Below are positions 35,640 through 47,902 of a stretch of 64,000 nucleotides of DNA, piece by piece (the stretch's first letter is position 1; every line of letters begins with the position of its first letter). The notes under the pieces were generated by a model. The model ran no database searches. It saw only the letters and a list, made by a program, of their open reading frames with translations, and was not told the origin of the DNA. This stretch comes from Oxytricha trifallax (Eukaryota; Ciliophora; Spirotrichea; Sporadotrichida; Oxytrichidae). The DNA is taken from the NCBI GenBank assembly GCA_000711775.1, contig ARYC01000257.1, positions 116,276 through 180,275 of the forward strand, in the 5' to 3' direction. Made by a program: the position numbers and the translations under genes.

Positions 35640-36972
35640 ATGGATCCAAAGAAAGCTCAATAGTAACAGCCACCTGCCAATTAAAAGGGTGCACCAGTCC
35701 CAGCAGAGGATCATAAATAAGATCTTGTCAATAATGATGGCCCATAATGCTAAATTTCATGTATAAATGGCATTGCTAATATATAATCTCAATTTTACTT
35801 AAAAATTTTTAATGCTTATAAATTCATAGATTAGTTATTTGTATTAGTAAGAATCTATGTTAAAATTTTAATTCATATTAAATTTACATTAATGTATCAT
35901 AAATACAGTAATTCTACTTTAGTATAATCCCTTAGCTCCTCTGTAATGGAAGAAGAAGCTATTAGCTTTCAAAAAGCTAAATGTTATCAAGATGTCGCGT
36001 GTTCTCCAGACTGTTTTTTATCTCTTGAGATTTTAGTTTTTTCTTCTAAAATTAATGTGATTTTTATTAAAAATTCTTAAATATTATAAATTAATATTTG
36101 AGATATAGCCGTGAAGAGATTTGCGAGAGAGACACTAATAAATTGGAGTGGAAGAAAGCAAAGCAACTTATTAATGAGGATTTCTTCAAACGCATTGGGG
36201 AATACAATCCATTTGGACCCAAGACAGAGGAATACAAAGCCTACTAGAAACTTAAATTCTTAAAGAAAAATATCGCTGCATATGAACCTGAACATGTCGA
36301 TGAATACTCAATTGCATTCATTAATTTATAAGCCATCTTCACTATAGAATTGGTTTTAATTAAAGCTCATAACTAAGTGAAAATTTTACATTTAAATTTG
36401 ATGTTTTTCATGATTAGGCTAGAATTCAATATTTTTATTTAAGAGCAATTAAACTTTGTATTAGGCAAGCTATTCAGATGGGTGTTACAAGCAATCGAAC
36501 TAAGAGAGGAAGATGTGATGATTCGCAGAGATCAAATCCATAAATTAAAGGAAGAAAGACAGGCTGCCATCGATGCCGCAGCCGAAAGAGAAAGACTCAG
36601 AGAAAACGATTTATTGCTTGCCAGAGCTGTAAGTTATATTTTTTATGTTCATTCTTAAGAATTATTCTATGAAACGAAGGAACTTAAAGAGTTGTCATAC
36701 ATAATTTCACTTCAAATACTGGGTTCTTAACACTGATTATTTTATAGGAATTTGATGTGAAGGAAGACGAAAGACTGACTTTACTAGAAGATGAAGAGGG
36801 AGACGATGCCTAAGCTTCCCCATAAAAGCAGAGAAGGCCCTTCGATGAGGATGGATACCTGAAGAAATGGGATGAAGACAATCAGACTATTGAAATTCCA
36901 GCTGAGGTCGTGGATTTTATCGACAACGATTTTGACATTGAATATGATGACACAGGTGCTACCAAGGAGTGA
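35640..36972 (+). CDS. Small protein resembling a free-standing dynein stalk / microtubule-binding domain
   Basis: ATG 35640 (MDPKKAQQQPPANQKGAP), stop TGA 36970-36972. After assembling four IESs/introns the core reads NPLAPLQWKKKLLAFKKLNV, MSRVLQTVFYLLRYSREE, LEWKKAKQLINEDFFKRI, AAYEPEHVDEYSIAF and LGKLFRWVLQAIELRE. The sequence order (V-x-x-V-hydrophobic-LL, W-K-x-AK-x-L, F-x-x-x-V-x-x-x-S, L-x-x-W-V-x-A) resembles the stalk/microtubule-binding region of dynein heavy chains, flanked by predicted coiled coil (KLKEERQAAIDAAAER). No AAA+ motor domain is present; the whole protein is only about 270 aa and ends with an acidic tail (VVDFIDNDFDIEYDD). It could be a ciliary microtubule-associated protein. 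The dynein-stalk relationship is inference by eye. Confidence 0.6.
35731..35923 (+). other. IES, pointer ATAAT (193 bp)
   Basis: ATAAT at 35731-35735 and 35924-35928, same codon phase; joins DLVN to NPLAPLQW. Confidence 0.75.
36025..36097 (+). other. IES, pointer TTGAGAT (73 bp)
   Basis: TTGAGAT at 36025-36031 and 36098-36104; joins LQTVFYLL to RYSREEICE in frame. Confidence 0.9.
36326..36460 (+). other. IES, pointer TTA (135 bp)
   Basis: TTA at 36326-36328 and 36461-36463, same phase; joins YSIAFIN to LGKLFRWV. Confidence 0.7.
36629..36747 (+). other. Intron GTAAGT...TATAG (119 nt)
   Basis: Splicing joins LLLARA to EFDVKEDERL in frame; canonical borders, no pointer needed. Confidence 0.75.
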
Positions 36973-37254
36973 AATGAGTTCTTTGTTTTTCTCTATAATT
37001 GTATAATGAAATTCTTTTGTTTATATTAAAGTTCCAACACTTGCAGAGTTAATTTTCACATGGTAAAGCCTTAATATATGAAAACGTAATTAAAACCACT
37101 GTAGTAAGAATCAATGATTGACTAGAAATTTGTATAAATAATGAAAAATGCATTTGGAAATATTAATAGTATCACACATTGAATAGTAATTCTTTTATAA
37201 CTTTCAGTCCTTAAATATATAGTATCAGCATTAGTGTTTATATTGACTTGAGTA

Positions 37255-38638
37255 TCATGCCTCATCATCTGAATTATTGGCTTGTCCAATGAAATTGAAC
37301 TGACCATCGTATATATTTCCTTCCTCGTCCATTAAGTAATCATGTGCTTCACCTTCGATCTATACTCTCTTGAATTTCATGCCATTCAAAGAAAAAAGAA
37401 AATCATGCATATGGCTTTTGTATTTAAAGTTTATATGTGATTGTGCTCGATAATGCTTTCCTCTTCTTCATCGGCTTCACCTCCAAGAAGTCCCTGAACA
37501 CCACCGCCTTTCTTGTAAGCGACTAAAATCTCATATTTCTCCTATAGTGTGAGTGTTGAAGCATCTTGACCTTGAAGCACTTCACGAAGTTTAGGATCTG
37601 TCTGGTATGTGAAGAAAAAATATAACTATAATTGGTAGATAGCATTGAATTCATCTTCAACAATCTTTGCCTCATCTTCGTCTAAACCACCTTTTTCATC
37701 ATCACCAAGCAAAGCTTGGACTCCACCTCCGTTCATGTAAACTAAATTAAAAATAGTATATTTAAATAAAATAGACTTAAAAACTAAGTTTTGGTTTAAG
37801 CAGTCATGATTTGGAATTTCTCCTCAAGAGATAGACCATTGATATCATTATTGAGGGCTTTTCTCAGTTCTGGATCGTTATCATACAAATACTGGAATTG
37901 ATCATTAATTTATTTAGCTTGTTCCTCTGGATCAGCTTCCTCCTCACCATCTTCCTCCTCGTCTGATGGTTCTAAATTGCCAGTGGCTTAGATTTTACTC
38001 TCAGCTGCCCCTGATACAACATCATCCTTATCAGTTTTGGCTCCAGCAGCTCCCTGTTTATTATCAAGCTTATTGTCCTTTGTACGTGAATTCTCAAAGA
38101 TATCGTCATGCTCCTCATCATCATCAGCTTTCGCTGCACCCTTCTTCTTTTCTGATTTATTCTTATCATCTTCAAAATCATCTTCATAATCATCCTCAAA
38201 TTCATCGCCGAAGTCATCATCGACAAACAATCCATTATCCTCATCCTTCTTTTTATTATCTGCAGCGAAGTAGTCCACTACATTTTTGTTATTTGCTACA
38301 GCTGCTTGTTTGATTTCAGCTTGCTTTTATTTATTGTTGAACTCTATTGGTCTGTCGGAATCTAGATCAAAGCCGATGTCCTCCAAGTCGTCAAAAGCTG
38401 GCTTCACGTTCTAGTCGAATGGGTTGGCTTTTGCCTTTTCAACATTATTCAGAGCTACAGGTGGGACAATTGCAGTCTTGGTATCAACTGCTGCTGACTG
38501 CTTATTTTTATTTTTGTCCATATTCCATGGATCTGTGTTGTCGTCTTCATCGTCATCGAAATCGTCCATAAAGTCATTCTTCATCTTTTTTGCGTTATCA
38601 TTTTTGGGATTCTTGAATTCTATTACTTCCTTATCCAT
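37255..38638 (-). CDS. Acidic protein with an internal duplicated module, unknown function
   Basis: ATG 38638 (MDKEVIEFKNPKNDNAKK), stop TGA 37255-37257. Very acidic stretches (DDFDDDEDDNTDPW; DDDFGDEFEDDYEDDFEDD) alternate with lysine clusters. Near the C-terminus a module of about 50 residues occurs twice: NDPELRKALNNDINGLSLEE ... GGGVQALLGDDE, then TDPKLREVLQGQDASTLTLQ ... GGGVQGLLGGE. The tail has DYLMDEEGNIYDGQFNFIG. Three IESs (TTA, TACCA, AAT) all keep the frame, so the gene is intact. No family is named; acidity suggests a chromatin-, tubulin- or calcium-interacting protein (speculative). Confidence 0.75.
37384..37439 (-). other. IES, pointer AAT (56 bp)
   Basis: ATT at 37384-37386 and 37440-37442; joins IIEHN to GMKFKRVQIEG in frame. 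The pointer is short, supported by frame. Confidence 0.65.
37603..37632 (-). other. IES, pointer TACCA (30 bp)
   Basis: TGGTA at 37603-37607 and 37633-37637. Excision joins NAIYQ to TDPKLREVL; it is a multiple of three, so the uncut frame is also open. Confidence 0.75.
37738..37796 (-). other. IES, pointer TTA (59 bp)
   Basis: TAA at 37738-37740 and 37797-37799; joins FQIMTA to YMNGGGVQ, matching the parallel module VAYKKGGGVQ. Confidence 0.8.
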
Positions 38639-38693
38639 GGTGTATTGATTAATAACGAATCAGGTAAATTAACTTAGCTTAAATCAGATTATA

Positions 38694-41600
38694 TCAAAAT
38701 TATGGGTTAAGATTTTAGCCAGTTTTCTTAGAATCTTTGACTTACTTGCTCTTTGCAACTAAAACCTAGTCTATATATTGAGTGGTCATGTAGTCCTTAC
38801 CATACCCTCCAATTTTATGCTCAATCATCATCTCACAGAAGGCATCTGGGGACATTTCATCAGGGTTCTCGGACTGAACCATCTCCAATGTCTGATTGAA
38901 AAAGTGTGCTATTTATTTCTTCTGGAGAGTGTTATCAAAGTGATGCATCAATACCTCAAACCTATCAAAAACGTTATTAAAATTTTAAAGTTAAAGAATT
39001 GCTATGTTTTGTAAAAACTATGCTTACTCTTTTAATTCAAGGACTCCATCACCATTATCATCAAATTAATGGAAAACTAAAAGCAATTTGTCCTTTTCAA
39101 TTCGTTTCTTTCTCTCCCACATTTTGAAGCAAATTCTAATGAATCTTGATTTATTCGTATAGATATTCAAACTTAAACATTAATTTATCATAATTATCAC
39201 ATTTATCGATACTAAGTTAACAATTTAAATATCAAACTGACATCATTTAGCTTAGATTGATAGGCATTTTCTTTGATTTTACTCATCAAAAGCTGTTAAG
39301 TTATTTTATCTATAAATTTGGTTATTAATGGATAGAATAAAATAAGTGAATTGGTATATTAATGCTCAATCGTGTCTAACTTACTATTTTGGCAGAGTGA
39401 AGTATTAATAAGATTTATTTCTTCGTTAGTTATAAAAACATTCAGGACTTTATTTGCTTCTTGAGCGAACTATTCAGCACTCATACTTGATTAAAATTAA
39501 ACCACTAGATGTTTTAATTTACTAATAAATTATATTTATACTTTTATCCAAGGGATCATTAGAGTGCCTGAAAATGTTATCAAGTTAAATAAAATTAAGT
39601 ATTTTAATTGAAATCTGGTTTGTTAAATTCCAAAACATTATCATGAAATATTATTTTTAGTTAAAACTTGATATCCTTGCCACTTTTAAGTATCCTATGA
39701 ACAATTCTCATGAGAATAAAATCTAATTTCATTTTCTGCTATGAACTCATATCGAAGGAATTGTCTGGATTAATGCTTATCGAAGCTCCATCTTCCCTTT
39801 GCATTAATGATTCTGGCTTGATTTGACAGATAAATTCTTCTAATAATACGTAGTTTTACTTTTCTAGGCACTTTATTAAATGATCTTGCAGTTCGAATAC
39901 CGAACATATTAATATTAATTTAGTCAAATCCCTTTTCTTTATTCAATTTTTTGTGAAATTATAAGGTTATCCTAACGTAATGTAAAATAATAATTCTCAT
40001 ATTCCACCAGTTTAGAAATTTTAACTGTTCTCTTCTTTAAATTTTTCTTTAGTTTTGTCAACCATCTTACTGACCCAAAGAGTCTGGACTTCATTGAAAA
40101 ACTTTCTCGATTTAATCATAATATGAGATTCATCATTTTTTAAGGGGTCTTCGAAGCCAAGAATCCTAATTAAAAGTGCTGCAAATGTATTCTTTTTTTC
40201 TTTAATCAAGTTTCTTAATCCCTATTAACTGTTATTAATTGTTTAAATTTGTTTTACCAAAGATATTGATCCTAGATTCTTCAATGCTATAGTCTTAAGG
40301 CCATAGTGCATTATTAAATAATCATAAGAAAACTTAGGAAATGCCTCCTCTTTTTCTAATTCTACAATATTAAAGATTAAACAAGCAATTTTTAATTACT
40401 TTAGTCATATTTGTATTTCTCTTCCATTGCTTGCTCTAGAATTTGATAGATGTTGTTTTAGGGCATTGCTATTTTATCATTTTTACCCTTATTGAATCAG
40501 TAAATTGATTATTTATATTGTTTTTATATATATAGGTATTTTTGTAAAAATCTAAATCAATTGAAGATGTTAAATATAAAAATCAAAGATTCTTTAACTT
40601 ATTAAAAAACAAACTAGTTTCGGTATTAAAAATAGGCAAATTGATATTAAAATAACTGTCTAGTTATGAAATATATCATTGCTAATACTTTAATTCCTTT
40701 CGCATATTTTGCATTATCATCATTCTATAAAACTAAGTTATTAGAATTGAATTTTAGTATATATTTTTTGAATCTTCTGAGTGCTTTTTGAAGTACATTT
40801 TGTTTTTGTGGTTGATACATTGAGTTGTTCATATCTTACACATCCTGCTTCATCCCCAAGTTAATTTCATCAGTCTGTACTTCTTAGTCAATCATGATGG
40901 TAGGAGGTTTTTTTAGCGTCAACTGACCTCGCAGAGAAGAATTTGATCCAAATGAGTCAACTTCGTAGTCATATTCCACCTCAGAATCATATTCGTCATA
41001 TATAAATACTATTATGATTTTTTTTTATAAAATAATCAGTCATCTACTGGTTTCTTTTTCTTACCCTTCTACTGTTTAGTTTTAGATTTATTGTTCTTTG
41101 ATGTAGAGCTGTTCTTTTGTTAAATAAAATAGATATCTATTTTAACTTCTTTTGCTATTTATTGAGAGATTTATAGCGATTCTGCTTCTTATATATTGGT
41201 TAAGGGGAATCATTGAACTACTCAAGATTTTTCTGTTAAATTTTCTTAAACACATCCTCCATTACTTTCTAAGAAATTAAACCACTATTGTCTTAAATTT
41301 AATCAGGTACGTTCCTCATTACACTCTAAATTTATGCTACAAATTCTTTCTGAACTTTAATTATTATTGTAAACCCAGAAAATTAATATTAATTTTAGAT
41401 GCTAACAAACTATGACTAGAAAAGCTTTAATTGAATCATTTTCATTGATTTATTATTGAACAGAGATAGTAATTAATAATTTTAAAAATGAACATAGTTA
41501 TCAATAAAAAATTATTGAAAAGATCTTAAACTGAAATAACTAATAAAAGGAAAACACAATAAAATAATAATTGAAACTTTTTCAAAATGAGATTTTTAAA

Positions 41601-44598
41601 TACATTCATAATATATATCTTGAAATTATAAGAGCCTTAATTATAAGATTTATCAAGTCATAATTCAAATTGAAAAATAATTTATATTCTACTGTTTTGA
41701 TTCTATCTCTGTACTATATATCCATTAAGTCTGATTTACTGAATTGCTTTTATGAATTTCTACGATTTATCCTTCTGGGTATTGATATTTTGGGAGCTTA
41801 TGCCTCTTTCTTATTCTTCTATTCAAATAATTTAAGTTCATGTAAGAATCCAAGTATTCATAAGTTGCTTAAAAATAATCTAAGAATTATCAAGGAAAAA
41901 TGTATTGACCTTTAACTTAAAATATTAATTCCATAATAGGTCTTTAGTCTACTGCTCTTTTTCTTGTTGCCCTGCGATGATTTGAGAGAATTCGAAGTCC
42001 AAGTTGTTCATCATTCCATGTATCTCCTTGATGCCTTGAGGATCAGTTAAATCACTAATTTCATGTTCCTTCTATCTAAGCTACTCCTCTAGATCTCGCT
42101 TTGACTGTAAAGCTCTCTCCAAAGCGGTTTTTAGTTTCTAAATTTCCTCTTGACTTTTCTTCTCCCTGATCTCCATTTCTTTCATGTAAATGTTTTTCTA
42201 GCGTCTAAGCACAAGTTCCTTCAATCTGATAACTCCATCGAGCTTTTAATATTTCTTGTCGAGTATTCGATCTGTGTAGGTGTAGAAATGATCAATGAGA
42301 AATACTAGAGAGTTCCAAACTTCATTCAATAGTCTGAGCATGGGGTATTAAGTTGGGTTTAAAGCGAGACGTTTTAGAATTGTGCGATAGGTAGTCTGGC
42401 AATCTTAAAGTATTTAAACCACAACATCTTCTTCTAAAGTCCATACTTATTTACTGTTAAACTAAATAAAAAGGGTTAATGATCGGAAATGTGTTTACAA
42501 ATATAGCTAAATCTATAAAATAATTTATTTTCTTTTCATCATAAAATTATAAGCGATCTTTGATAGTTTAGAATGATATTTTTAGTGTTTTGTAAAGCTC
42601 AATATTTACATCTAAATTTTCCTTTTCTTGTCTTAAATCTTATTAACTTTGAGTTTTAATAAAATCTGAGTCATTTATTTATTTACCCTTCATCTTTAAA
42701 TTATGTCTTACCTAATTTAACACCTCTAAACACAAAATTATTTGTTATTAAAAATTTAATCTTACCTTAATTCATGTGCAAATTATTAACAATTTGCTTT
42801 ACTTTATTAGACTCATAGTATTCCATGATATCCATTTATTTGTTCTCAATTTCTTTTTCTTCGACAATATTTATTTAATCAATCAATTTTTGATACGCTT
42901 TAATGAGATCCTCTTGATCTGTTCTTATTTCTGGTGAATCTATTTCTCCTGAGAATTATCTGTTTTAAATTTTATAGCAAAACCTTAACTATAAAAAATT
43001 ATGTTAAATCCATTTTTATGCCTCCCCCACATCTTTATTTTAATGAAATGCTATAAATTTGTTTTGATTGAACGACTAAAACCCATCCTTTTAAGATTAC
43101 ATTTATTACAAACTCTAATTGTTGAATTACCCATTTTACTGATACTTTTTCAAGTGTGAAATACAACTAAGAATTTAAGCTCTATTCCGTTTGGTTTTAT
43201 TAACAAAAGCCTTAGATGCCAATAAATTCACAGTCGAATGTTCAAGCCTCTAGGTACTTTCAAATGATTGATTTACATTACGATTATTATGTCTTAGTTA
43301 TTTCTTTGATAAATTTTAGTGTGAAACATTTTGTTACTCAAAGTTAGATTTGTGAGGGGATTGTCTGGCTGTATCAGGGATGTAGATTTAGTTTTATTGG
43401 GAAATATATTAATTACTTCTATCGCTAAGCTAAAGAATCTATTAGTACTAATACTGCAATAAAAAGGAATACTATATTTTTGCAAAAAATAAATCTATGG
43501 CTTGATTAAAATTTACACCTAAATAAAATAAACTTAAAAATTAATTCTGTTGTTGAAATATGTTTGGATCATTAATTTTAATCAATAAATCGTTATTGCT
43601 TATAAAATTATTATCCTTCATATATTATGATTATTTTGATAGAGATCTATTAGTCAGTAATTATTATTAAGATTTTTCTTTTTCTTTCATTTATTTAAAT
43701 TTTTAGTCAAAACTTGTGATTAGATTTCTTTTGAACTCATTTTAAGAATAAAATATTTATAACAAATAACTTATGTTAAATTTATTTTAATAAATTTAAT
43801 GGTCATTTTTAGTAGAATTGAGTTTGAAATCTTGGTAGGAAATGTTATTGATATTGCTAAAAAGCACTGACTAATTTTTCTCTAGTTTTTCCCCGCTGCA
43901 TTCATTAATCCTTATAACTTGGCTTTGAATGCTATCCTGTAACTGCGAAGTTTCAATATCACTTAGATTCAATTTTTTAATAAGGTATTTGGGGTTGATT
44001 CTTTATTAATCTGATAATTATTAGGTGTTATGAGTGATTAAATGAGAGTCTTAGCTTAATAACAAGGACTTCGATAATAGATTAATATTTACTGCAAATT
44101 AATAAATATTAAATGGTTCTTTTATTCTATGAAAAACTAGAAATATAAAGATTTATAATAGATTGGATGTGTTGATATTTTTGGATGTATTATTAGCAGG
44201 ACTATTAACTTATGAAAAAACTTTTCTTCCATCTTCTTTTAACTGTAGTGGTAATTAAACAACTGATTGATTACCTGAGAATAGAGATTAATTTTATTAA
44301 TAAAAAAAGAATTCTAATTTATAAATTCATGAATTAATTTTGGTGTAGCCTATTAAGTGTCTATTGTAATTGAGGAAATTTTGAATTAAAATTTCCCTAT
44401 AATTTATCGTGTTAATTGGATTTACTATGATTTCTCATTTTACTCTTCGAATTTCGAATATGAGAATCTAGGATAGTCTTGGATAGCTCTTCTTCGAATA
44501 TTTTCTATTAGTCTTAGTAAACTATTTTGGTTTATTTTTTCTTATTTTCAGTATTATTTGTGTTTTTAATTTCAGGGAATTTTGAGGTGCTCGACATG
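38694..44598 (-). CDS. Large coiled-coil protein with an EF-hand, many MDSs (possibly two genes)
   Basis: ATG 44598 (MSSTSKFPEIKNTNNTEN), stop TGA 38694-38696. All coding-like blocks are on the minus strand in order. They include a K/Q-rich N-terminus, KLNLSDIETSQLQDSIQS (about 43950), PNKTKSTSLIQPDNPL (43370), DQEDLIKAYQKLIDQINIVE (42880) and a long coiled coil at 41950-42440 (LEEQLRQKEHEISDL). Further on are KEFVAQIQSVMRNVPDQIQD (41330), EAFPKFSYDYLIMHYGLKT (about 40300) and a canonical EF-hand loop DDNGDGVLELKE (about 39040). It ends with GYGKDYMTTQYIDQV. Calcium binding is expected from the EF-hand. The 41390-41930 gap could be a large IES or a gene boundary, so one versus two genes is open. 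Family not named; the layout is common among axonemal proteins. Confidence 0.55.
40995..41038 (-). other. IES, pointer ATGAC (44 bp)
   Basis: GTCAT at 40995-40999 and 41039-41043; excision removes a TGA and joins KKKKPVDD to EYDSEVEYDY. Confidence 0.82.
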
Positions 44599-45312
44599 TC
44601 TTAATTAATAAAATATTAAATCTACGAGGTAAAATATTAATATGGAAATAAATTAATAAAAGAGACATTTAATGAATCTTAATTGGCGTCAGTCTTAAAG
44701 ATTGCTCAATAATCAAATTTGGCAGAGTTAGGTGAGAATAAGTCAGAAGCAGCTGAAAATGAAGCCAGTTATTTATGATAAGTACTCAGTTACTTTTAAT
44801 TATTTTTATCCTGGTCGTAATCATTTTTATTGTTTAATTCTATATTATAAAATATTAATGACTATCTTATAAGTTTATCATTAAAACATAAAAAGTGATT
44901 AAATTAATTAATTTGACTATTTTAATATTTTAATTTTAAATTGTTTGTTATTGCTTTTCTACTACTAGTATTTTCGTTATTATACATATATTTATTCAAA
45001 TTAATTCTGTCATTTCCTCCATTTATTTATTGCCTGGATAAAGTCTAATCAATTTCAATTTAGTCTATTTTTATGCTTGTTTATTATTTATCGGTACTTT
45101 ACTTCATGTTTTCCTAGTTTTAATTTATATTATAATTTAAATTGTTTTTATTATCTTTAATTATCTTTTACTGTCGATTAATTATTATTTATATTTCCAT
45201 TATATTATATCATATGCATACATAATACTTTATTGTATTGGTTGTGTGAGAGTATGCATATATTTGAAAATAATTTGAAAGTATTATAATTATAATAGGA
45301 TTGTTATAAAGA
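44599..45312. other. Divergent intergenic region
   Basis: About 710 bp of AT-rich DNA between the EF-hand gene start and the CAF1 start. No gene or clear repeat seen. Confidence 0.6.
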
Positions 45313-47439
45313 ATGGCAAGTAGTTCTGCTCAAGTGAAATTGAACAACACTCAATAGCAACCATCGCACTAGCTGGCTTTCCAGCCTGTTTTCTCTCAGA
45401 GTGACCCCACTTTCGCTGCCTTTCAGGTGCCTTCTATTCCCTACGACAGCATGCGGCTGCAGGACGAGCACATCAAGGACGTGTGGATTGATAATTTATT
45501 CACTGAATTGGACAACATCGCAAGACTCATTCAAACTTACAATTATGTTGCAATGGTAAGTTTATACCAACAATCAACTATTGTACGAAAACATCATAAA
45601 TCCGGGAATTATATATGTTTATTAATAATAATGCACAGCAATAACACAAAAAATGAATAAAAATAAAACGAGAAATAAGTAACAAATCAGCTTAACAATC
45701 AGTTGCTATGAAAAACTAGTGATTGAAGTAAAGCTGAAAATAAATTACCACTTAATGAAAACAAAAACAAACAATCACAATAAATGTTATGAATTTAAGT
45801 ATCTAACTATTAATCATTTTATAATGAATGATCAAATGGACTAAAGTTAAGATTATTAATTTAGATTATAGGACACTGAGTACCCTGGCACTGTCTATCT
45901 TCCATCAGAAGTCAACAATCAATTAACTATATATATAAATTTGGAAAATAAAATGCATGATATTTTTGGAAATGTAAGATTAATGTTTGATAATTGAAAT
46001 GAATCAATAGGAATTTGAGTATCAAATGGTGAAAGTAAACGTAGACAATTTGAAGTTGATTCAGGTAGGCATCACTCTCTCTGATGCAAATGGCGCTGTT
46101 CCCATAGGTGTGTGTTCCTGGTAATTCAATCTGCATTACGATATAAGGTAAGCTAAAGTCATATAAATGTTTTATATGGATTGTTTATTGCTAGATTTAT
46201 CAGGCTTTTTAATATTGTATTTTATTAATTAATTTTATAAATCTAAAGTTAGAATTCAACTTTAAAGCAAAGATTTGGATTGTTTCGCAATTTAAAGCCC
46301 TAAGTTTTATGCATTTTTATCAATACAACATATTTTTTATCTATTCTCAGTATAAACATTTAGTCGTTTTTATTTGTATCAGAATCTTATAAATTCTATT
46401 GGTTGTAGTTAAGAATTGTATGCGAAAGAGTCAATGGACTTACTGAAAAGATCAGGTTTTGACTTTTACAAGCACAAGAGCAAGGGTATCCCACATGAGA
46501 AATTTGCAGAGTATTTAATTACAAGTGGACTCTTTTTGAATCCTGAAGTGCATTGGATCACTTTTCATGGAGGGGTAGATTTTGGATATATGCTCAAAGT
46601 TGTCCTAAATACAGAAATACCTAATCTAGTTTATATTATTTGTATAACCATAGAAAAATTGATATTTTATGAAGGGGGAGTTTATTTGTTTAATTCTGAA
46701 TGATGAAGCTAATTTCTTTGAAATGATGAACATATATTTCTGCAATTTCTATGACATAAAGGAAATCAAAAGAGATATAGATTATCTAACCGGAGGACTA
46801 AGTAAAATCGCAAAAGAGTTAGATATCGAACGAATCGGAACTATGCATTAAGCAGGTAGTGATTCACTAGTCACTTGCAAGGTATTTTTCAAGCTAAAAG
46901 AGCTATTCAAAAAGTGGTGGCCTAACGAGGATAGTCCTTCAATTGAGCAAAGATTTTAAGGTATAATTTACGGATTAGGGTAGTCAGCAAACGAAGATAT
47001 ATACATCGAAGAATATAGGTCTTTGGCAAACGAATACTCTAATACTCAGGGGAAACTCATCAATCTAAACATGATCGGACAAGGGGGTTAAAGTCTGGTG
47101 GCAGGAACTGTAGCACACTAATTCGATTTGATTTCAAATGCCTCGACGACTATTTCAGCTTGCAGTTCTATTAATAGTTTGACTGGCTTGCAATAAAATC
47201 CCATGGTTATAAATCAGCAACATTACCTTTTAATGCAACAATAATAATAACATTAATAACTAGCTAAACAACAGATTGACGAAGATTACAGTCATTTCTA
47301 TAGAGGTAATTTGCCAACAGCTCACGCCGCTCATTTGGAACTTATGCAATAAAAATAGGCAGCTGCCCCTTCTTTCTTCAGTCAAGGTGGACTCTATAAC
47401 GGAGCTCCTCCTTTCGTCCCAACAATTCACTAATATTGA
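45313..47439 (+). CDS. CAF1/POP2 (CNOT7-type) deadenylase of the CCR4-NOT complex
   Basis: A DEDD-family 3'-5' exoribonuclease that shortens mRNA poly(A) tails. ATG 45313 starts MASSSAQVKLNNTQQQP, followed by DVWIDNLFTELDNIARLI and YNYVAM. Catalytic motifs are all present: DTEYPGTVYLPS (first D and E), HGGVDFGYML (second D) and HQAGSDSL (third D with its H). Other family signatures are KESMDLLKRSGFDFYKHKS and TGGLSKIAKELDIERIG. Coding pieces: 45313-45555, 45872-45922, 46002-46147, 46409-46610 and 46699-47439. The tail is unusually Q-rich for the family (QQQQQHQQLAKQQ). In the continuous reading it stops at TGA 47437-47439. A Q-rich open stretch just downstream (47480-47668, FYERFGSPPATGISP) might be a further C-terminal MDS, but I found no pointer in the correct phase. 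Confidence 0.92.
45556..45871 (+). other. Intron (GTAAGT...TATAG, 316 nt) in CAF1
   Basis: Splicing joins YNYVAM to DTEYPG exactly at the catalytic motif. Long for a ciliate intron, so it may itself contain an IES. Confidence 0.75.
45916..46001 (+). other. IES, pointer AATCAAT (86 bp)
   Basis: AATCAAT at 45916-45922 and 46002-46008; joins SEVNNQ to QEFEYQMVKV in frame. Confidence 0.88.
46148..46408 (+). other. Intron (GTAAGC...TGTAG, 261 nt) in CAF1
   Basis: Splicing yields HYDISQELYAKESMD in frame. Confidence 0.7.
46608..46698 (+). other. IES, pointer AAT (91 bp)
   Basis: AAT at 46608-46610 and 46699-46701; joins YMLKVVLN to DEANFFEMM, matching the family order. Confidence 0.75.
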
Positions 47440-47892
47440 TAGAATTTTTACTTTAAAACTAATTTAATTTCTCTTAAATGTCAAAACTCTAGTGATTTCG
47501 TAATAATAACAGTAATAAATAAATAGCTCTGTGGGGAATGGAAATGGGATGTAGTTCTATGAAAGATTTGGGTCTCCCCCAGCCACTGGAATATCGCCTC
47601 TCATGATGTAAACACCTTTACTATATTTCCAACCAACAGGAATAAATAGTGCTAAGGGCAGCTACTGAAGAAAATTCTGAAGCCTCAAGTTCTAGTCTTA
47701 GGTTTCGATTGAATCTTCTTTTTCTCAAGTAACTCTTTCATGAGTTTATATAAACCTTTTTGCAATAAATTTAAATGAATGGAGGTATTGGAAAAAGGTT
47801 TATTACATTTATAAATCGCTATAATTGAATCAAAATATTCAAATATCTTCTTGTTTTCAGCATAAGGGGGTTGATTTTTTTATATAATACGA
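47440..47892 (+). other. Spacer between CAF1 and the APC1 C-terminal block
   Basis: About 450 bp. It contains the Q-rich frame at 47480-47668 (ending at TGA 47666-47668), which may belong to CAF1, and AT-rich DNA after it. No separate gene called. Confidence 0.4.
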
Positions 47893-47902
47893 ATAACAAG
47901 AA
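47893..47902 (+). other. Inversion pointer ATAACAAGAA, plus-strand copy
   Basis: The first 10 bases of the plus-strand APC1 block. An identical sequence ends the minus-strand block at 56202-56211. Both are read in the phase ATA ACA AGA A. Confidence 0.9.

Noticed and set aside
37966-38648. Several plus-strand ORFs of 74-115 aa and another minus frame at 37972-38244
   Set aside because: They are shadows of the strongly acidic minus-strand protein 37255-38638, whose frame is the one continued through three IESs.
47440-47700. CAF1 C-terminal join through the TTTCGT repeat (47412 area and 47490 area)
   Set aside because: The repeat keeps the wrong frame for the Q-rich stretch and leads to a poor sequence ending soon after; a 6 bp match is expected by chance in this window.
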